The notes: generated from the sequence alone by a model not told the origin. Positions 13,501 to 25,200 are shown, numbered from the stretch's first letter. The stretch: DNA of 64,000 nt from Trachythela sp. YZ-2020 (GCA_016169945.1 JADLSH010000184.1:1054001-1118000), one strand, 5' to 3'. Translations and numbers: made by a program.

Positions 13501-16252
13501 CTTACAATTTTAAAATGTTCTCCCTGGAGGTCACGCAGTAACGGCCATTCCTCATTGGTCCAGTGTTAGTACATGAGAAAACTGACCTACCCAGCGTAAA
13601 CCTGCAGGGGTTTTTGGTAGAGTACAACTGCAAGAACCCGTGAAAATATAATCAGACGAATGCATATTGCACGATGTGTCGACCCCAGTCACAGAGGTGG
13701 AAGGTACAATACATGCACTAATCATTGTCACCAACAGCACATTCAATCATTGAACTTCAAGTAACTAAGTGTTTCCAAATGTTGACCACTCTTTCAGAGG
13801 ATGACTGTGATCGATGTGATATCAGAGCTATTTGTGTGAAAGGAAAATGTCAATGCCGTGTTGGATACAGTGGTAACGGATATCAATGTACCAAAAGTAA
13901 GTTATCTTTCCATTGTTGTCCTGAAGAGAGTCATGGAGAGATTCATGAATTAACTGCGAAGGGTTTACTGGCGTAGTTTTTGAAATATTTGTCTTTAATA
14001 TTTGTACAGTTAAGAAATGTGGTGGCTGTAGCCCTCACGCAACATGTAAAGTCAGCAAGTGTGTTTGTAATATGGGCTTCGTTGGCGATGGAACAACATG
14101 TAAACGTGAGTATCAACACCTTTGTGCCTTCTTGGCTAATATCTCGTTTCATGTAAGCCCTGTTGTCAACATGTAAAAGAATACAATGCATAATAGTTAA
14201 GGGATAATTATATTTATGCTTTGTATTTTCTAGCTGTGGGATGTTCAGACTGTCCTTCTAACTCTAAATGTGTCTACGGCATCTGTGTTTGTCTGCCTGG
14301 ATTTTTCTTTGATGGAAAAAATTGTGCTGGTATGTTTTGAGAAATTTTCTTTCCTTGTATTAATTGTTTCCGGCTGGTCAGCGCGCTCGTCATTTTATAG
14401 GATGCGCGCGAACATTTTTCAAATACGGCCATCAATATATCCTTGCAAAATGAAGCACCTTTTATATTAGGTCCATTTCTGTATTTCTCACGCCCATTTC
14501 TGTATTTCAATTCTGGACAAATCCACTGATCAAAGACGCAATTTGTTTGCTTAAATTTCTACAAGAGAGGGTAACTCATGCAAAATGCATTGTAATTAAC
14601 ATTCTCTAAAGTAAGGAGCTGTCTTGCCTAAAGTAAAATAAAGTAAAATAAAGTAAAATAAAGTAAAATAAAGTAAAATAAAGTAAAATAAAGTAAAATA
14701 AAGTAAAATAAAGTAAAATAAAGTAAAATAAAGTAAAATAAAGTAAAATAAAGTAAAATAAAGTAAAATAAAGTAAAATAAAGTAAAATAAAGTAAAATA
14801 AAGTAAAATAAAGTAAAATAAAGTTAAATAAAGTTAAATAAAGTTAAATAAAGTTAAATAAAGTGAAATAAAGTGAAATAAAGTGAAATAAAGTGAAATA
14901 AAGTGAAATAAAGTGAAATAAAGTGAAATAAAGTGAAATAAAGTGAAATAAAGTGAAATAAAGTGAAATAAAGTGAAATAAAGTGAAATAAAGTGAAATA
15001 AAGTGAAATAAAGTGAAATAAAGTGAAATAAAGTTAAATAAAGTTAAATAAAGTTAAATAAAGTTAAATAAAGTTAAATAAAGTTAAATAAAGTTAAATA
15101 AAGTTAAATAAAGTTAAATAAAGTTAAATAAAGTTAAATAAAGTTAAATAAAGTTAAATAAAGTTAAATAAAGTTAAATAAAGTTAAATAAAGTTAAATA
15201 AAGTTAAATAAAGTTAAATAAAGTTAAATAAAGTTAAATAAAGTTAAATAAAGTTAAATAAAGTTAAATAAAGTTAAATAAAGTTAAATAAAGTTAAATA
15301 AAGTTAAATAAAGTTAAATAAAGTTAAATAAAGTTAAATAAAGTTAAATAAAGTTAAATAAAGTTAAATAAAGTTAAATAAAGTTAAATAAAGTTAAATA
15401 AAGTTAAATAAAGTTAAATAAAGTTAAATAAAGTGAAATAAAGTGAAATAAAGTTAAATAAAGTTAAATAAAGTGAAATAAAGTGAAATAAAGTGAAATA
15501 AAGTGAAATAAAGTGAAATAAAGTGAAATAAAGTGAAATAAAGTGAAATAAAGTGAAATAAAGTGAAATAAAGTGAAATAAAGTGAAATAAAGTGAAATA
15601 AAGTGAAATAAAGTGAAATAAAGTGAAATAAAGTGAAATAAAGTGAAATAAAGTGAAATAAAGTGAAATAAAGTGAAATAAAGTGAAATAAAGTGAAATA
15701 AAGTGAAATAAAGTGAAATAAAGTGAAATAAAGTGAAATAAAGTGAAATAAAGTGAAATAAAGTGAAATAAAGTGAAATAAAGTGAAATAAAGTGAAATA
15801 AAGTGAAATAAAGTGAAATAAAGTTAAATAAAGTTAAATAAAGTTAAATAAAGTTAAATAAAGTTAAATAAAGTTAAATAAAGTTAAATAAAGTTAAATA
15901 AAGTTAAATAAAGTTAAATAAAGTTAAATAAAGTTAAATAAAGTTAAATAAAGTTAAATAAAGTTAAATAAAGTTAAATAAAGTTAAATAAAGTTAAATA
16001 AAGTTAAATAAAGTTAAATAATAAATATATTTCTAAATTATCGTTTAAACAGCACCATCGAAGCCATGTCCCAGCAAATGCAAGCCGCCATCTTGTGAAA
16101 TCGCATGCCCAACAACGTGCTGCACACCCCCTCCCCCTCCACCTCCACCCCCACCTGTACCTTGCCCACCTCCCTGTCAATACCAGTGCACCAATCAATG
16201 CCCTGCACAGTGTTGTATGGACTATTACTCCAAATGGAGCAACATGGGATAA
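4501..16252 (+). CDS. EGF-repeat protein with C-terminal minicollagen-type CRDs (candidate nematocyst capsule protein)
   Basis: Eighteen exons, 1007 aa: 4501-5302, 6034-6150, 6296-6406, 6630-6740, 6826-6939, 7603-7716, 8324-8437, 8607-8726, 9241-9345, 10125-10235, 10482-10628, 10796-10906, 12381-12485, 12910-13260, 13798-13896, 14010-14105, 14234-14329, 16053-16252. Residues 1-23 are a signal peptide. Residues 24-267 are basic and Ser/Thr/Pro-rich with dibasic sites and a His-rich end, possibly a propeptide. Then come 17 EGF-like modules. Thirteen are canonical; four or more short ones are of the type C-x2-C-x4-A-x-C-x2-GKC-x-C (exons 9, 13, 15, 16, 17). Exon 11 has an insert with two extra Cys. 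Exon 14 carries a Pro/Thr linker plus two EGFs. The last exon has CX3CX4CX3CX3CC, ten prolines, then CX3CX3CX3CX3CC. That pattern is the minicollagen cysteine-rich domain, known to cross-link nematocyst wall proteins by disulfides. A capsule role is inferred from this domain. All internal junctions are phase 1. Confidence 0.85.
6532..6586 (+). pseudogene. Decayed partial copy of EGF exon 6296-6406
   Basis: About 50 bases nearly repeat the second half of the exon 150 bp upstream (gatgaagataactacaagtg and following). The CGA codon of the live exon is TGA here, and the copy loses similarity before the last Cys codon and the donor. It lies inside the next intron and is not open, so it is a relic of local exon duplication. 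Confidence 0.8.
7785..8290 (+). mobile_element. Composite tRNA-headed element, forward orientation
   Basis: It begins with a B-box-like remnant (gttagattcctgtaatttcg) and the conserved body (ctcagtcgtat ... agtgcttccagtttgactct ... caggttttctccgggtactc). About four tail units of ~114 bp follow (tttcctcctgtagtaacac ... ggacctctag ... gaactgatagagctatcc). The tail ends about 35 bp before the next EGF exon. Confidence 0.8.
8750..9200 (-). mobile_element. Composite tRNA-headed element, reverse orientation, with head
   Basis: Tail units occupy 8750-9015, followed by the body (gaaaacctgtggtgcttgg, actcttttcacatgtacgac) and the head, where ttgcaggaatcgaaccc is the inverse of a tRNA B box. The region to ~9200 (attgccactgtatttgtcaa) is the inverse of the A-box end. 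The copy ends only ~40 bp before exon 9 of the EGF/CRD gene. Confidence 0.75.
9346..10030 (-). mobile_element. Composite tRNA-headed element with five tail units
   Basis: Five well-preserved ~114-bp units (for example unit starts at 9608 and 9722) precede a degraded body and head at 9900-10030. The units within this copy resemble one another closely, suggesting local expansion or homogenisation of the tail. Confidence 0.8.
10277..10455 (+). repeat. (CCTA)n microsatellite
   Basis: Imperfect run of cctacctacctaccta with occasional tct/aact variants, filling most of the intron upstream of the exon at 10482. Confidence 0.9.
11083..11165 (+). pseudogene. Decayed duplicate of EGF exon 10796-10906
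   Basis: The sequence ggaggggaat ... gtggccacaacttacatttg ... ccaatacgttatacc tracks the live exon through its donor (ggtaatgtaaattgcct against ggtaagttgcct). TGC AAC of the live copy is replaced by a frame-breaking change (ggctaaag). The 5' half is poorly preserved. It reads as a failed tandem exon duplication. Confidence 0.75.
11353..11624 (+). repeat. 16-bp minisatellite, about 17 copies
   Basis: Unit tacatgcactaattta repeated almost perfectly from 11353 to 11624, with a few variant units (ttcatggact..., ...aaaa). It lies in the intron between exons 12 and 13 of the EGF/CRD gene. Confidence 0.95.
11853..12335. mobile_element. Tigger/pogo-like MITE (TA-flanked, 483 bp)
   Basis: Terminal inverted repeats start CAGTAAAACCCCGCATAA and end with the inverse (gcggggctttactg). 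TA lies on both sides (11851-11852 and 12336-12337). The internal sequence repeats the motif 'gtggttctta' and has no ORF, so the element is non-autonomous. The assignment to pogo/Tigger rests on the TA target and the CAGT-AAACC terminus, both known for that group. Confidence 0.75.
12603..12769. mobile_element. MITE with ~35-bp terminal inverted repeats
   Basis: The left end (gtgtacacgctgcgattcat, cgggccgattt) is matched in inverse by the right end (aaatcggcctgacaaatcgc, agcgtgtaaacg). It is 167 bp with no ORF, in the intron before the Pro-rich EGF exon at 12910. Confidence 0.75.
13480..13745 (-). mobile_element. Composite tRNA-headed element, near full length
   Basis: Read on the minus strand, this copy shows the whole architecture: an A-box-like start (gtgctgttggtgacaatgat), a degenerate B box, the linker aatatgcattcgtctgat, the body (cacgggttcttgcagttgta, ctctaccaaa), then one tail unit. 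It is the best copy here for defining the head-to-tail junction. Confidence 0.8.
14631..16020 (+). repeat. 10-bp satellite: 139 copies of AAGTNAAATA in variant blocks
   Basis: An uninterrupted 1390-bp array of 10-bp units differing only at position 5. Block order: 19 x aagtaaaata, 4 x aagttaaata, 17 x aagtgaaata, 40 x T type, 2 x G, 2 x T, 35 x G, 20 x T. There are no other point changes and no length changes. It ends 32 bp before the exon that encodes the minicollagen CRDs. Confidence 0.98.
16053..16252 (+). other. Terminal exon: twin minicollagen-type cysteine-rich domains around polyproline
   Basis: This is the last exon of the EGF/CRD gene. It encodes 66 residues: a six-Cys run spaced C-3-C-4-C-3-C-3-CC, a run of ten prolines after TCCT, then C-3-C-3-C-3-C-3-CC with sequence [18 protein letters not shown]. 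Minicollagens and related capsule proteins have this spacing next to polyproline. The first copy departs from it by one extra residue (KPPS). A 14-residue tail follows, with stop TAA at 16250-16252. Confidence 0.88.
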
Positions 16253-18242
16253 CATTGAAATGTAATAGTAATGCATGGATATATAAAATCTAAAGTGACT
16301 GGCCTTATAAACGATATTGTTCAAAGAACATTGTTAATAAGGTTGTCTGTTGAAAAAGTACACTTGAAACTGTCTTCTTTGCATATCAGTATTCGTTTTC
16401 ACCATATTTCAGTTTCTTTAGATATGTTTGATACAAAACGATTAGCCAATTGATGGGTTCCAACAAGAGTTACACCACAGCAGATGATGGTCAATTTCGA
16501 ATTCTAAAATGTTGACACTTCTCGAAGCAAACTAATTTAAGATTACATCATGTGATAAAACAGTGATTTTATCATTTTTTGCTTTTTTATATATTTGTAA
16601 TGAAGATTACATTTGCCAATTCTCTCTACAAAAAGGGAAGTAAGTAGATAGCGCTCTATCCGATTGTTCTCAAATTTAAGCACAGTGTTTAGCGATAGTA
16701 AAGGAGTAAAATAGCGTTCGCATTTTTAATTTAGTGAAATACTTTTCAATTTTTAAGCATGTCTTCCATCGTCTACATGCTATACAAGATAACTCAAATT
16801 TGCTGCTTTACATCAAAGCAACGAAAATACCTATTAAAAAATGCGAGCGCAGTTTTTTTATTTAATCATTTGTGATAAGAAATATGCTATTTCAGTGGTT
16901 CCTAGGTGAGACCAGCGCTATACTTAGCTACTATTATTTTAAAAAGGTTCACATTGCAAACTACAAATTAAAACGTGTTGAACTGTGGTTAAGACCTTAG
17001 TTTCTACAGCTATTTATCATTGTATGTAACAAATTTTACAGGAATAGCTCAGAAACTGAGCGCACAGCGGACGATTTTGCTGAAACAAGGTTCTATCATA
17101 TGATGTAACCGTAACCACATCTCTCAATTTGACCTATTTTCCACTAAATACAAGAGTACCATATATAAATATAATGAAAGGAATTAACATCATTTTCTGA
17201 TTCTGATAATTGCCGCGGTTGACCACCATCTGCTGCATGATAATGCTTGATGGAATTAACCATCAAAGCACGTGATAAAAAAAGTAGGTATAGTTCAAAC
17301 ATCCTTACCTTAACCAAACGAATTAGAGTTAATTCTAAATATAGATTAACCAAAAGTTTAGATAACCAACTATCTATTGTATAAGAACAATGTAAATATA
17401 TAGACATTTGTTTTTAAATGTTGTTAATATTTCTAATATTTTAGTAAATTACGACTCTGATATTGTACTGTTTTTTATCTGGGAATGTTGGTTAAACAGT
17501 GGTGATCAGTGCGTATGCCTTTTAGGTTTACGACTATTGTTCGATTCTTGCAATATGCAGTTGACTGGATATAATTTCGGCCCATGACTCATGAGTTTGA
17601 TTCTGTGGAAAAGTTGCTACAGTTTGACTCTACCAACACCACAGTTTTTCTCCCGGTACTCTGGTTTCCTCCTGTAGTGACACTGGATCAGTAAGAGATG
17701 ACCCTAACTGAACCTCCAGCATAGAATAGGAAATGACCTTTGACGTTTTTGACGCTGCGCATGTCGCATTACGCATGTTCATTACCATTATTCTAGCCAG
17801 TCAATTGCATTTTCTGGCCAATAAACACGCTGAACTGGCTGGTCCGCCACTATTCTGGCCAGATAACTGCATAAAAATAGGGGTCACGTTGCACTGCTGA
17901 GTGGTGTGCCTCCAGGAAGAGCATTTTAAAACTGAGCAAAATTAAATGAAGAAATTTTGAGACCGACAGCTCATATTCTAATTAACAACTAGCTCAATAC
18001 ACGCATGAAGTGCGAAACACAAAACAACGAATAATTGCCGTAATTACTAATGGGGCATAACTAATTAGTGTATATATTAACTTAATGGCAGTTGAGGGAC
18101 CGTCAATTGTCCGTAGACAGGTTATAATCATAATAAACTTGTGGCCTTTTCGCATTCCCGAGCTTTTTAGGTGTAAATTAATCGGCTTATGCTAAATTCG
18201 TGGAGTGAAGGAGCGATGTAGTCCGTTTCTTAACATGCAGTA
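16253..18242. other. Intergenic region before the first astacin gene
   Basis: No supported ORF. It contains an imperfect inverted pair (agtaagtagatagcgct near 16638 and its inverse near 16915-16933) that may bound a ~295-bp element, a copy of the dispersed 'gttgaccaccatctgctgca' repeat (17145-17262), and a composite tRNA-headed element (17530-17935). The promoter of the astacin gene must lie in the last few hundred bases; I see no convincing TATA box. Confidence 0.6.
17530..17935 (+). mobile_element. Composite tRNA-headed element interrupted by a 187-bp insertion
   Basis: B box (gttcgattcttgcaatatgc), body (cagtttgactctaccaacac, tttctcccggtactc) and a tail unit. The tail is split at 17720-17906 by unrelated sequence flanked by the 7-bp direct repeat CCTCCAG (17713-17719 and 17907-17913), which looks like a target duplication. 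No clear inverted ends are seen on the insert. Confidence 0.65.
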
Positions 18243-19207
18243 ATGTTTAAAGAAAATTGGAATACATCCCATCTCTCATACTTCATTTGTATTTGGTTTC
18301 TCGCACAGTTGTGTCTGGCAGCGGCGAACAAACTTGGCAATGTCAGTGGCAATTCGAGATCACAAGCAGGTATATTAATTCTATCATCTTCAATATCGAG
18401 TTTAAGCTATACACGTAGAGAAAACATGTTTCAAATGTGAACCGTCGTAATATATTTGTGTATTAAGGAGAATATGATAGAAAAATATTGTACATAAACG
18501 ATTCTCTATATACCTCATGCAGTGACTCTTTCTAGTAGAAGAAGTTTGTTTAGTAGAGATTTTGTTTAGATTGGTTTTAATAATATTTGTAAACGGTTGA
18601 CTTGTTTCATGGTTATCTATTTTGATATCAAGGCTGGCTCTACACCGCTCTATGTTTTTCTGTGATCAGGGCGTCTAACCGAATCTTTCCTCCGGCTCTG
18701 CGACCGGGTTCGAAATTATAATTTCACCTCAGTCGCATGTGAGAAGAGTGCTTCCAGTTTGCCTCTAGCTACCGAACACGGCATGTATTGTACCCCCGTT
18801 TCCTCGGAATTCCTCCTGTAGTGGCACTGGGCAAATAATAAATGTTTTAATCAGTGTTGTAGCTAAATACTCGTTACTAAAGTAACGCGTTACTAATTAC
18901 TATAGTAATTACTTTTTGAGTAATTATAACGTAATTGGGTCAAAATGCAGTCTAAATCTATTTTAGTTCACCAGCGGATCAATGTTATGGATGAAATATT
19001 AGCCATAAACTCAAGAAGAAGGAGCATTTTTAATAATACAGAGAACTTTAAAAGAGATGTTGTGGAGGATAACATTATTAAAGCAAACGATGGTGAGTTA
19101 ATTTGGGTTGTCTTATATTTGGTGAAAATGTGCCAGTATAAGAGTATCTTCTTTTCATGGAAATTGTGCTAAAACCAATACATATATTGGAAATTATGTT
19201 AAAACCA

Positions 19208-19239
<32 letters not shown>

Positions 19240-22200
19240 AATGCTGTAGATAAAATGAACAAGTGTACTCTTTTTGAAGAGATTTGGATAAAAAGTAATT
19301 AAAGGTGTGCGACAATTTTGCCTTAATTTGCATAAAATTTAGAATAAAAATACTGGAATCCAGCCGTCACGATCCAGTGATCGGAAAGTTCCAATGCATC
19401 TCATTTTTTGAAAATCCCACTGTTCTCCATGCAATCTAGTAACTCACATCATATAGAACATGAAGGTACATGGTTAAAATGCTTATGTTTAAACAAAATG
19501 AACTGAAATATCTCGACAATGAACCATACGAAGAAGTTTCTTTTAAGTTTTAAGTGTTCTTTCGTTAACAAGATCAAAATTTTCGCTTCATATATGCACT
19601 TCAATTCATGCAATTCGCCATTTTTCTAGCTCAAGAAATTGCGGACGATTTGTTCGAAGGTGATATAGTCCTTGACCCCGCCACGATACCAGAAGACAAA
19701 GAACTTTATGATTTACAACAGAAGAAGAAAAACGAGACTTTGGTTGAAGCTGGCGTCAAGAGACAGGGGACAAGAAATCTGAAATGGTTGTGGCATTATA
19801 GGAAAATTCCATTTGAGATATCCGCGTCATTGTGTAAGATTTCGCATATGAATAAGGTTCAGTTTTCGAATAGTTGGAAATATTATTGAATATTGCTAGA
19901 ATTTATCGCCAATTTTCAAGTTGAAATACAGCCTATTTAATAATCAACCGATAATGAATAATTACTTCATGGTTTATAAATTTGATTGTCTAAACTTGAA
20001 ATATACTTGTGTTAAACTTCTAGATAAAGTCAAACATAAGATTTTGAAGGCAATCCATACATTCAATAGCAAGACTTGTGTGAAGTTTGTCCCAAGGAAA
20101 GCAGATGACAGAAATTATGTCTTGTTTGACAAACGTCAAGGGTAATTTTTTGGTTAATTAACAGTTTACTATATAGATTAATTCATTACTAAGCTAATTA
20201 GTTCGTAAATTGCACACGTAAGAACGCACAAGTTGTAACGAACCTGCAGCAGACTTGTACCAATGCTGTTTCAACAACTTGTTATCAGGATGTGTTCGCA
20301 CTGCTTGTTCCCAGCTTGTTGACATGCTGTTATCGGCTTGTTGACAACTTGCTAGAAGATTGTTGACAACTTGCTTCAAGATTGTTGAAAACTTGCTACA
20401 AGGTTGGTGACTCAAGGTGTTTTGTAGGTGCAAATTTGAAGCGTTTTCCTTTACTTAATCTATCGATTCTTTATAGATGCTATTCAAGAATTGGCAGATC
20501 GTATGCCCGTCTAGGTCCTCAAATTATTTCAATTGGAGAATATTGCGATTATGAAGGCACTATGATTCATGAAATGCTTCACGCTGTCGGTAGGAAATCT
20601 AATTATACTGTCAACTTGCTGCAAGATTGTACAGACTTGTTACAAATTGTCCTAACAACTTATTATCGTCCTGCAATTCAACATCTTCTTAATAAGTTGT
20701 GAGTGACAACCTTGTAGCAACTTGATAAAATGACAACATTGTTATAACTTGTTGACAATGTTGCTACAAGTCTGTTGCGAACACACCTTGTTGAACAAAT
20801 GTGAGGTCAATTGGTGCGTGTGTAACAATCAAATATTGCAAACTTTCAGGGTTTTACCATGAGCAGAGTCGACCTGACAGACAAAACCATGTCAAGATTC
20901 ATTGGGAAAATATTAAAAAAGGTAATTGACCAGAATATTATACGGTGTCCTTTATCCTTATAATTTAATGAAGTTGTTCCTGTTTTTTATTCTTTTAATC
21001 TTTCTTAGGTTTCGAAACAGAGTTTCTACAATACAGCCACAAGCACATGGACCATCTTCACATTAACTACAATCATAATAGCGTGATGCATTATGGGTCA
21101 CACGCGTTCAGTAAATCCCCGGATCTTGAAACAATAACAGCCATAGATACCCCAGGCAAGGTTGAAGTTGGAGGGTCGCAGATGAGCGTGCTTGATGTGA
21201 TCGAGTTGGACGCTTTATACCGTTGTAAATGTGAGTTAAATATTATTTTGCCAATTGCCTGAACTCCACTATGCACATACTAAAATGCTAGAATATAAGT
21301 TATTTAATGTAGTATCGCATGCACGAGAACCAATACTGCTTTCTCTTAAGAATGTAAAGGAACATTGAAAATAATAACAATCAAGCATTAGGTATATGTT
21401 TACTTAAGAAACGTATCCCTATGACAGGAGCAACTTCGATGGAATGACCGAGTACAGGTAGTATTTACATCGAAACTGGTAGTAAATAGATTTAAATACG
21501 TTCTTGATAAAAATAATCTAAACTTAGTTAGACTACGATCGAAGGTCTGCAGGTGAAGCTGTTTTACACACACATTTCCAGAGAGGAACAATGCGGTTGA
21601 AGAAAGACGACTTAAAAATAGTTGAACTTGTGTTACATGGTTGAACTTTAAGCATTAAAGAAGTGTTTTCAAAATTACAAGTACGACTATGACAAACAAA
21701 TGACACAAAATTTTTTTTTACTCAGCAAACAAACTGAACGAATGGACCCAGTGGAGTTCTTACAGTCCTTGCGATAATCATTGTTATAAAAGCAGACAAA
21801 GATTTTGTTATGGAAAAACTCCCACATCCTGTGGTGGAACTCCTAATCATTATGGAGTAGAAAGCCAATATATGAAATGTTCAAGTGACGAGTGTCCACG
21901 TAAGTTTGACTGGTATTATTTGTATGGTAAAATTCCTGGTTATTCTTGCTAATGAAATGGAGTACAACTCTTTGATTATAATTACACTGAAGTGTGCAAG
22001 GAAATAACCGGCAGTGGTAAAAATAAGAAAATAATTGTCGAGTCTCTTCATTATATGAAGTATAGTCTTGTATTTGGAGGCCAATAAACACAATTTAGAG
22101 ATGTAGTGTAATTTTCTTCCTCCTCTAAGTATCAATATTTCTCAAGTGACTTTCGCGCACCATTTTTTGTCTTGTAACGGTTACTGAAACCCACCAAATG

Positions 22201-25200
22201 GGAAATATTAGGGATGTAAATAAGTTGCCAACATGTTCCTGCAATCTCAGTCCTCGAATCTTTTTGGCTCAAAATGTAACTTTAAATATCTTCTTTTATT
22301 CCTAGCTAAGGCCTCAGTGTTCGACAAGGGCCTGGACTATAGAATATAGAAACTTTTGAAACTCGTTATTGTTTGAGCAAGTAGGCTTGAAAATAACCGG
22401 CTCTTGGTATCTTCAAAATTTCTACTGACTCGTGGCTTTTAAAATGTGCTATTTTCTTATATGACAAAAACTTTAAAAAATGTCATTTAAAAGCTCGAGA
22501 AATTGTCGGTGAAAAGGGAGAGCTTATATACTTCTGTCGACTGCTATTTAGAAACTTTTTACTCAAATGTACTTATTCGTTTTAACTGTAGATCTCTATA
22601 GCTCCATTCAGCTTCGTATGCAAATTGTCCACTTCAGAAACGTCTCGCTCATGTAATGATGTTTAAATCTTTTATCACCCTATTTCTTCACGCACGCTAT
22701 ATTTGAATGTGAAAGAAAACATGCATGAACAAGGAATGAGGAATGATGTTAACCGCACATGATCTTAAATGAGGAATTTGCGTATGAAGATGAGGTGCTG
22801 GGTTGACCACACTCGTGTTTGGCCACCATCTACAGCATGGCTTTTCTAATACACGCAATAGCTTTCCTTATTTAATGTTCCATTTTGACCGTATCAAAAC
22901 AATTGCTTTCTTTTAAATTTTAGTCAAAGTAGACGGTAATTGGGGTGAATGGACTCCATGGAGCGCTTGTTCTCGCAGCTGTAATGAAGGCAAGAAACTA
23001 CGTAAAAGAAAATGCGATAATCCAAAACCAAAAAATAGAGGAAAGCCCTGCAAAGGTTCATCGAAACATAAAATATTATGTGTCCAGCCAAGATGTCATC
23101 TAGGTAAATATATTAATGATTAATTATGCAATTATTCGCGGACCAACCGTTAAAAGTTAGAAAGTAATCCATAAATCTACTCGTTGGAAAGCCGAATGCT
23201 AAGCTTTAAAATTAATGTAAACATATAAGTTTTACTTTATTCGTCTTTTCAAAATTTACATTTGAATCGAGGACTGCGTTTTTTATATACCTTGTAGATT
23301 ACGATGACACAGACTTTCGTAATGGAGGATTTGGCATGTGGGAGAATGATATCTATGACACACCAGGGTTGAACTGGATCATGGGTAAAGGTGACACACC
23401 TACAGAAGGAACTGGACCACACGCGGACCACACTACGAAGAAAGGTAGTTAACTAAACTAACTGCATTTATACTGGATATTTCTATTTCTATAGTGTTTG
23501 TAGATCGAATATTCGAACGAAAATTCCTGCCAGAGGGCAGGTCTAAAACTGCTCCTGGCTAGGTCTGAAAATGTATATAAATTTTCGTTCGAATATTTCA
23601 TCTACAAACACCTTCTACTATTAGTCCTATCGAACGAGATGCCGAGCAAAAATCTTGATATTTACCCATACAGAAATAAAAGGCACATACACTAACCACT
23701 GTGTCACCAACACTCTTTGGCAGTTGTCCCTAGCAGCTTTAACAATATCTATATCCATTTATCCATTTCTTTTTTGTAGACTTTTATCTATACGTTGAGT
23801 CCAGTGGTCGACGAGAACACGACGTTGCTCGTCTTATCAGCAGAATTTTACCTCAAACCAGTCCAAATAAGAAATGTTTCAGATTTTTCTATCACATGCT
23901 TGGTCATTCGATGGGATCACTCACAGTGCGTTTGATACCCGATGGTCAGCCACAGCAGGTCCTGTTTACTAAGAGAGGTTCTCAAAGTCACGAATGGAAA
24001 GGAGCCGAGCTGACTTTAAACACTGCTAAGCCTTATCAGGTTAGGTATTTCAAATGTGGAATCCAGTGTATCGTAGGTAATATCTACAACAAGCTCTCTA
24101 CGATTCATGGCTGAACTCATGCCTGAAGCACTTGTGTGAAGGTCTTGCGTCAGGAGATTAGTAGCCCAATCTCACCTTCAGAGAAAGGGTTGTTGCTCTG
24201 AACGTCGAAGTGTGTTTAAGAGGCGATTTTTTTCTATGTCGCGTATTTGCAATGAAAAGTGTTCAAAACCTAATATCTTTTTAGCGTACCTCACAAAATT
24301 ACTTTGTTTTAGCTCTATTTTCTAGTTTATAACTAGATTCCTGTTTAAATGCGTCTGCATGCCGGTTGAAAAATAGAATACAACTATTACAGATGCGATT
24401 AAATTGATCGGCCATATTTACAGCAATATTAGCAAAGCCTATGGAACTTCAAACGTCGTTTTCTCTTTGGCGTACCATCTAAAATCTTCTTATTTCGGCA
24501 TTATTTTATAGACAATGAAATAAACTTCTCAAACTCATTACTAATTCATGAGCAAAACACAAAGGAAATCACCACCGTATCGTTGTCTTGATACCACGGT
24601 AATAAACACTCAACTTTCGCGTTGAATTTCTCTTTAAATACTGGTTTGTTTGAGAAGCTATATCATACACTCGAAGTCGTTTATTATGGTGATTTAAAAA
24701 CACCTCAAAGTATGTTAAAAAACTCGGCTAACGCCTTGTTTCTGAACACACTTTTCGGTGTTTCAAATCACTATAATAAACTCCTTCTCGTGTATGATAT
24801 ATTACATATATCTTCATAAGTAGTCAAAAATTATAGCCATTACAATATTACCATTCGAAAACGTTGTGAGAAGTATGGTGCGTTAATCCGACTCGACGTA
24901 AAGATCTTGGCAAATTCAGGACCTAATCCATCCTCGTACCCAGGGCATTTGCTCCCCCGAGCCAAATACCCTGGTATGAGCTGGTCACGTGACCCCCAGA
25001 TTTTGGGTAAAATAGAATATTGTTCATTAGGGTCGGGGGAGTGAGTATACATTGTCACAACTAATTAGAACACGCTATAAATGTAAACAATAGCCATTGT
25101 ATCTTCAAAGTTACACAGCTCGCGTATGCACCTGGACATGTCAAAAGCGTTAGATACTCCAAAAAAGTTTTACAGTGCTGGTGAAAAAAATCAAAGCTCG

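Noticed and set aside
14631..16020. CRISPR-like or telomeric array
   Set aside because: Units are contiguous with no spacers, in an intron of a eukaryotic gene, and the unit is not a telomeric repeat.
18951..18966. Alternative acceptor (atgcag) for exon 2 of the first astacin gene
   Set aside because: It would put a TAA in frame with exon 1; the next AG (ttttag at 18966) keeps the frame and matches the paralogue's exon.
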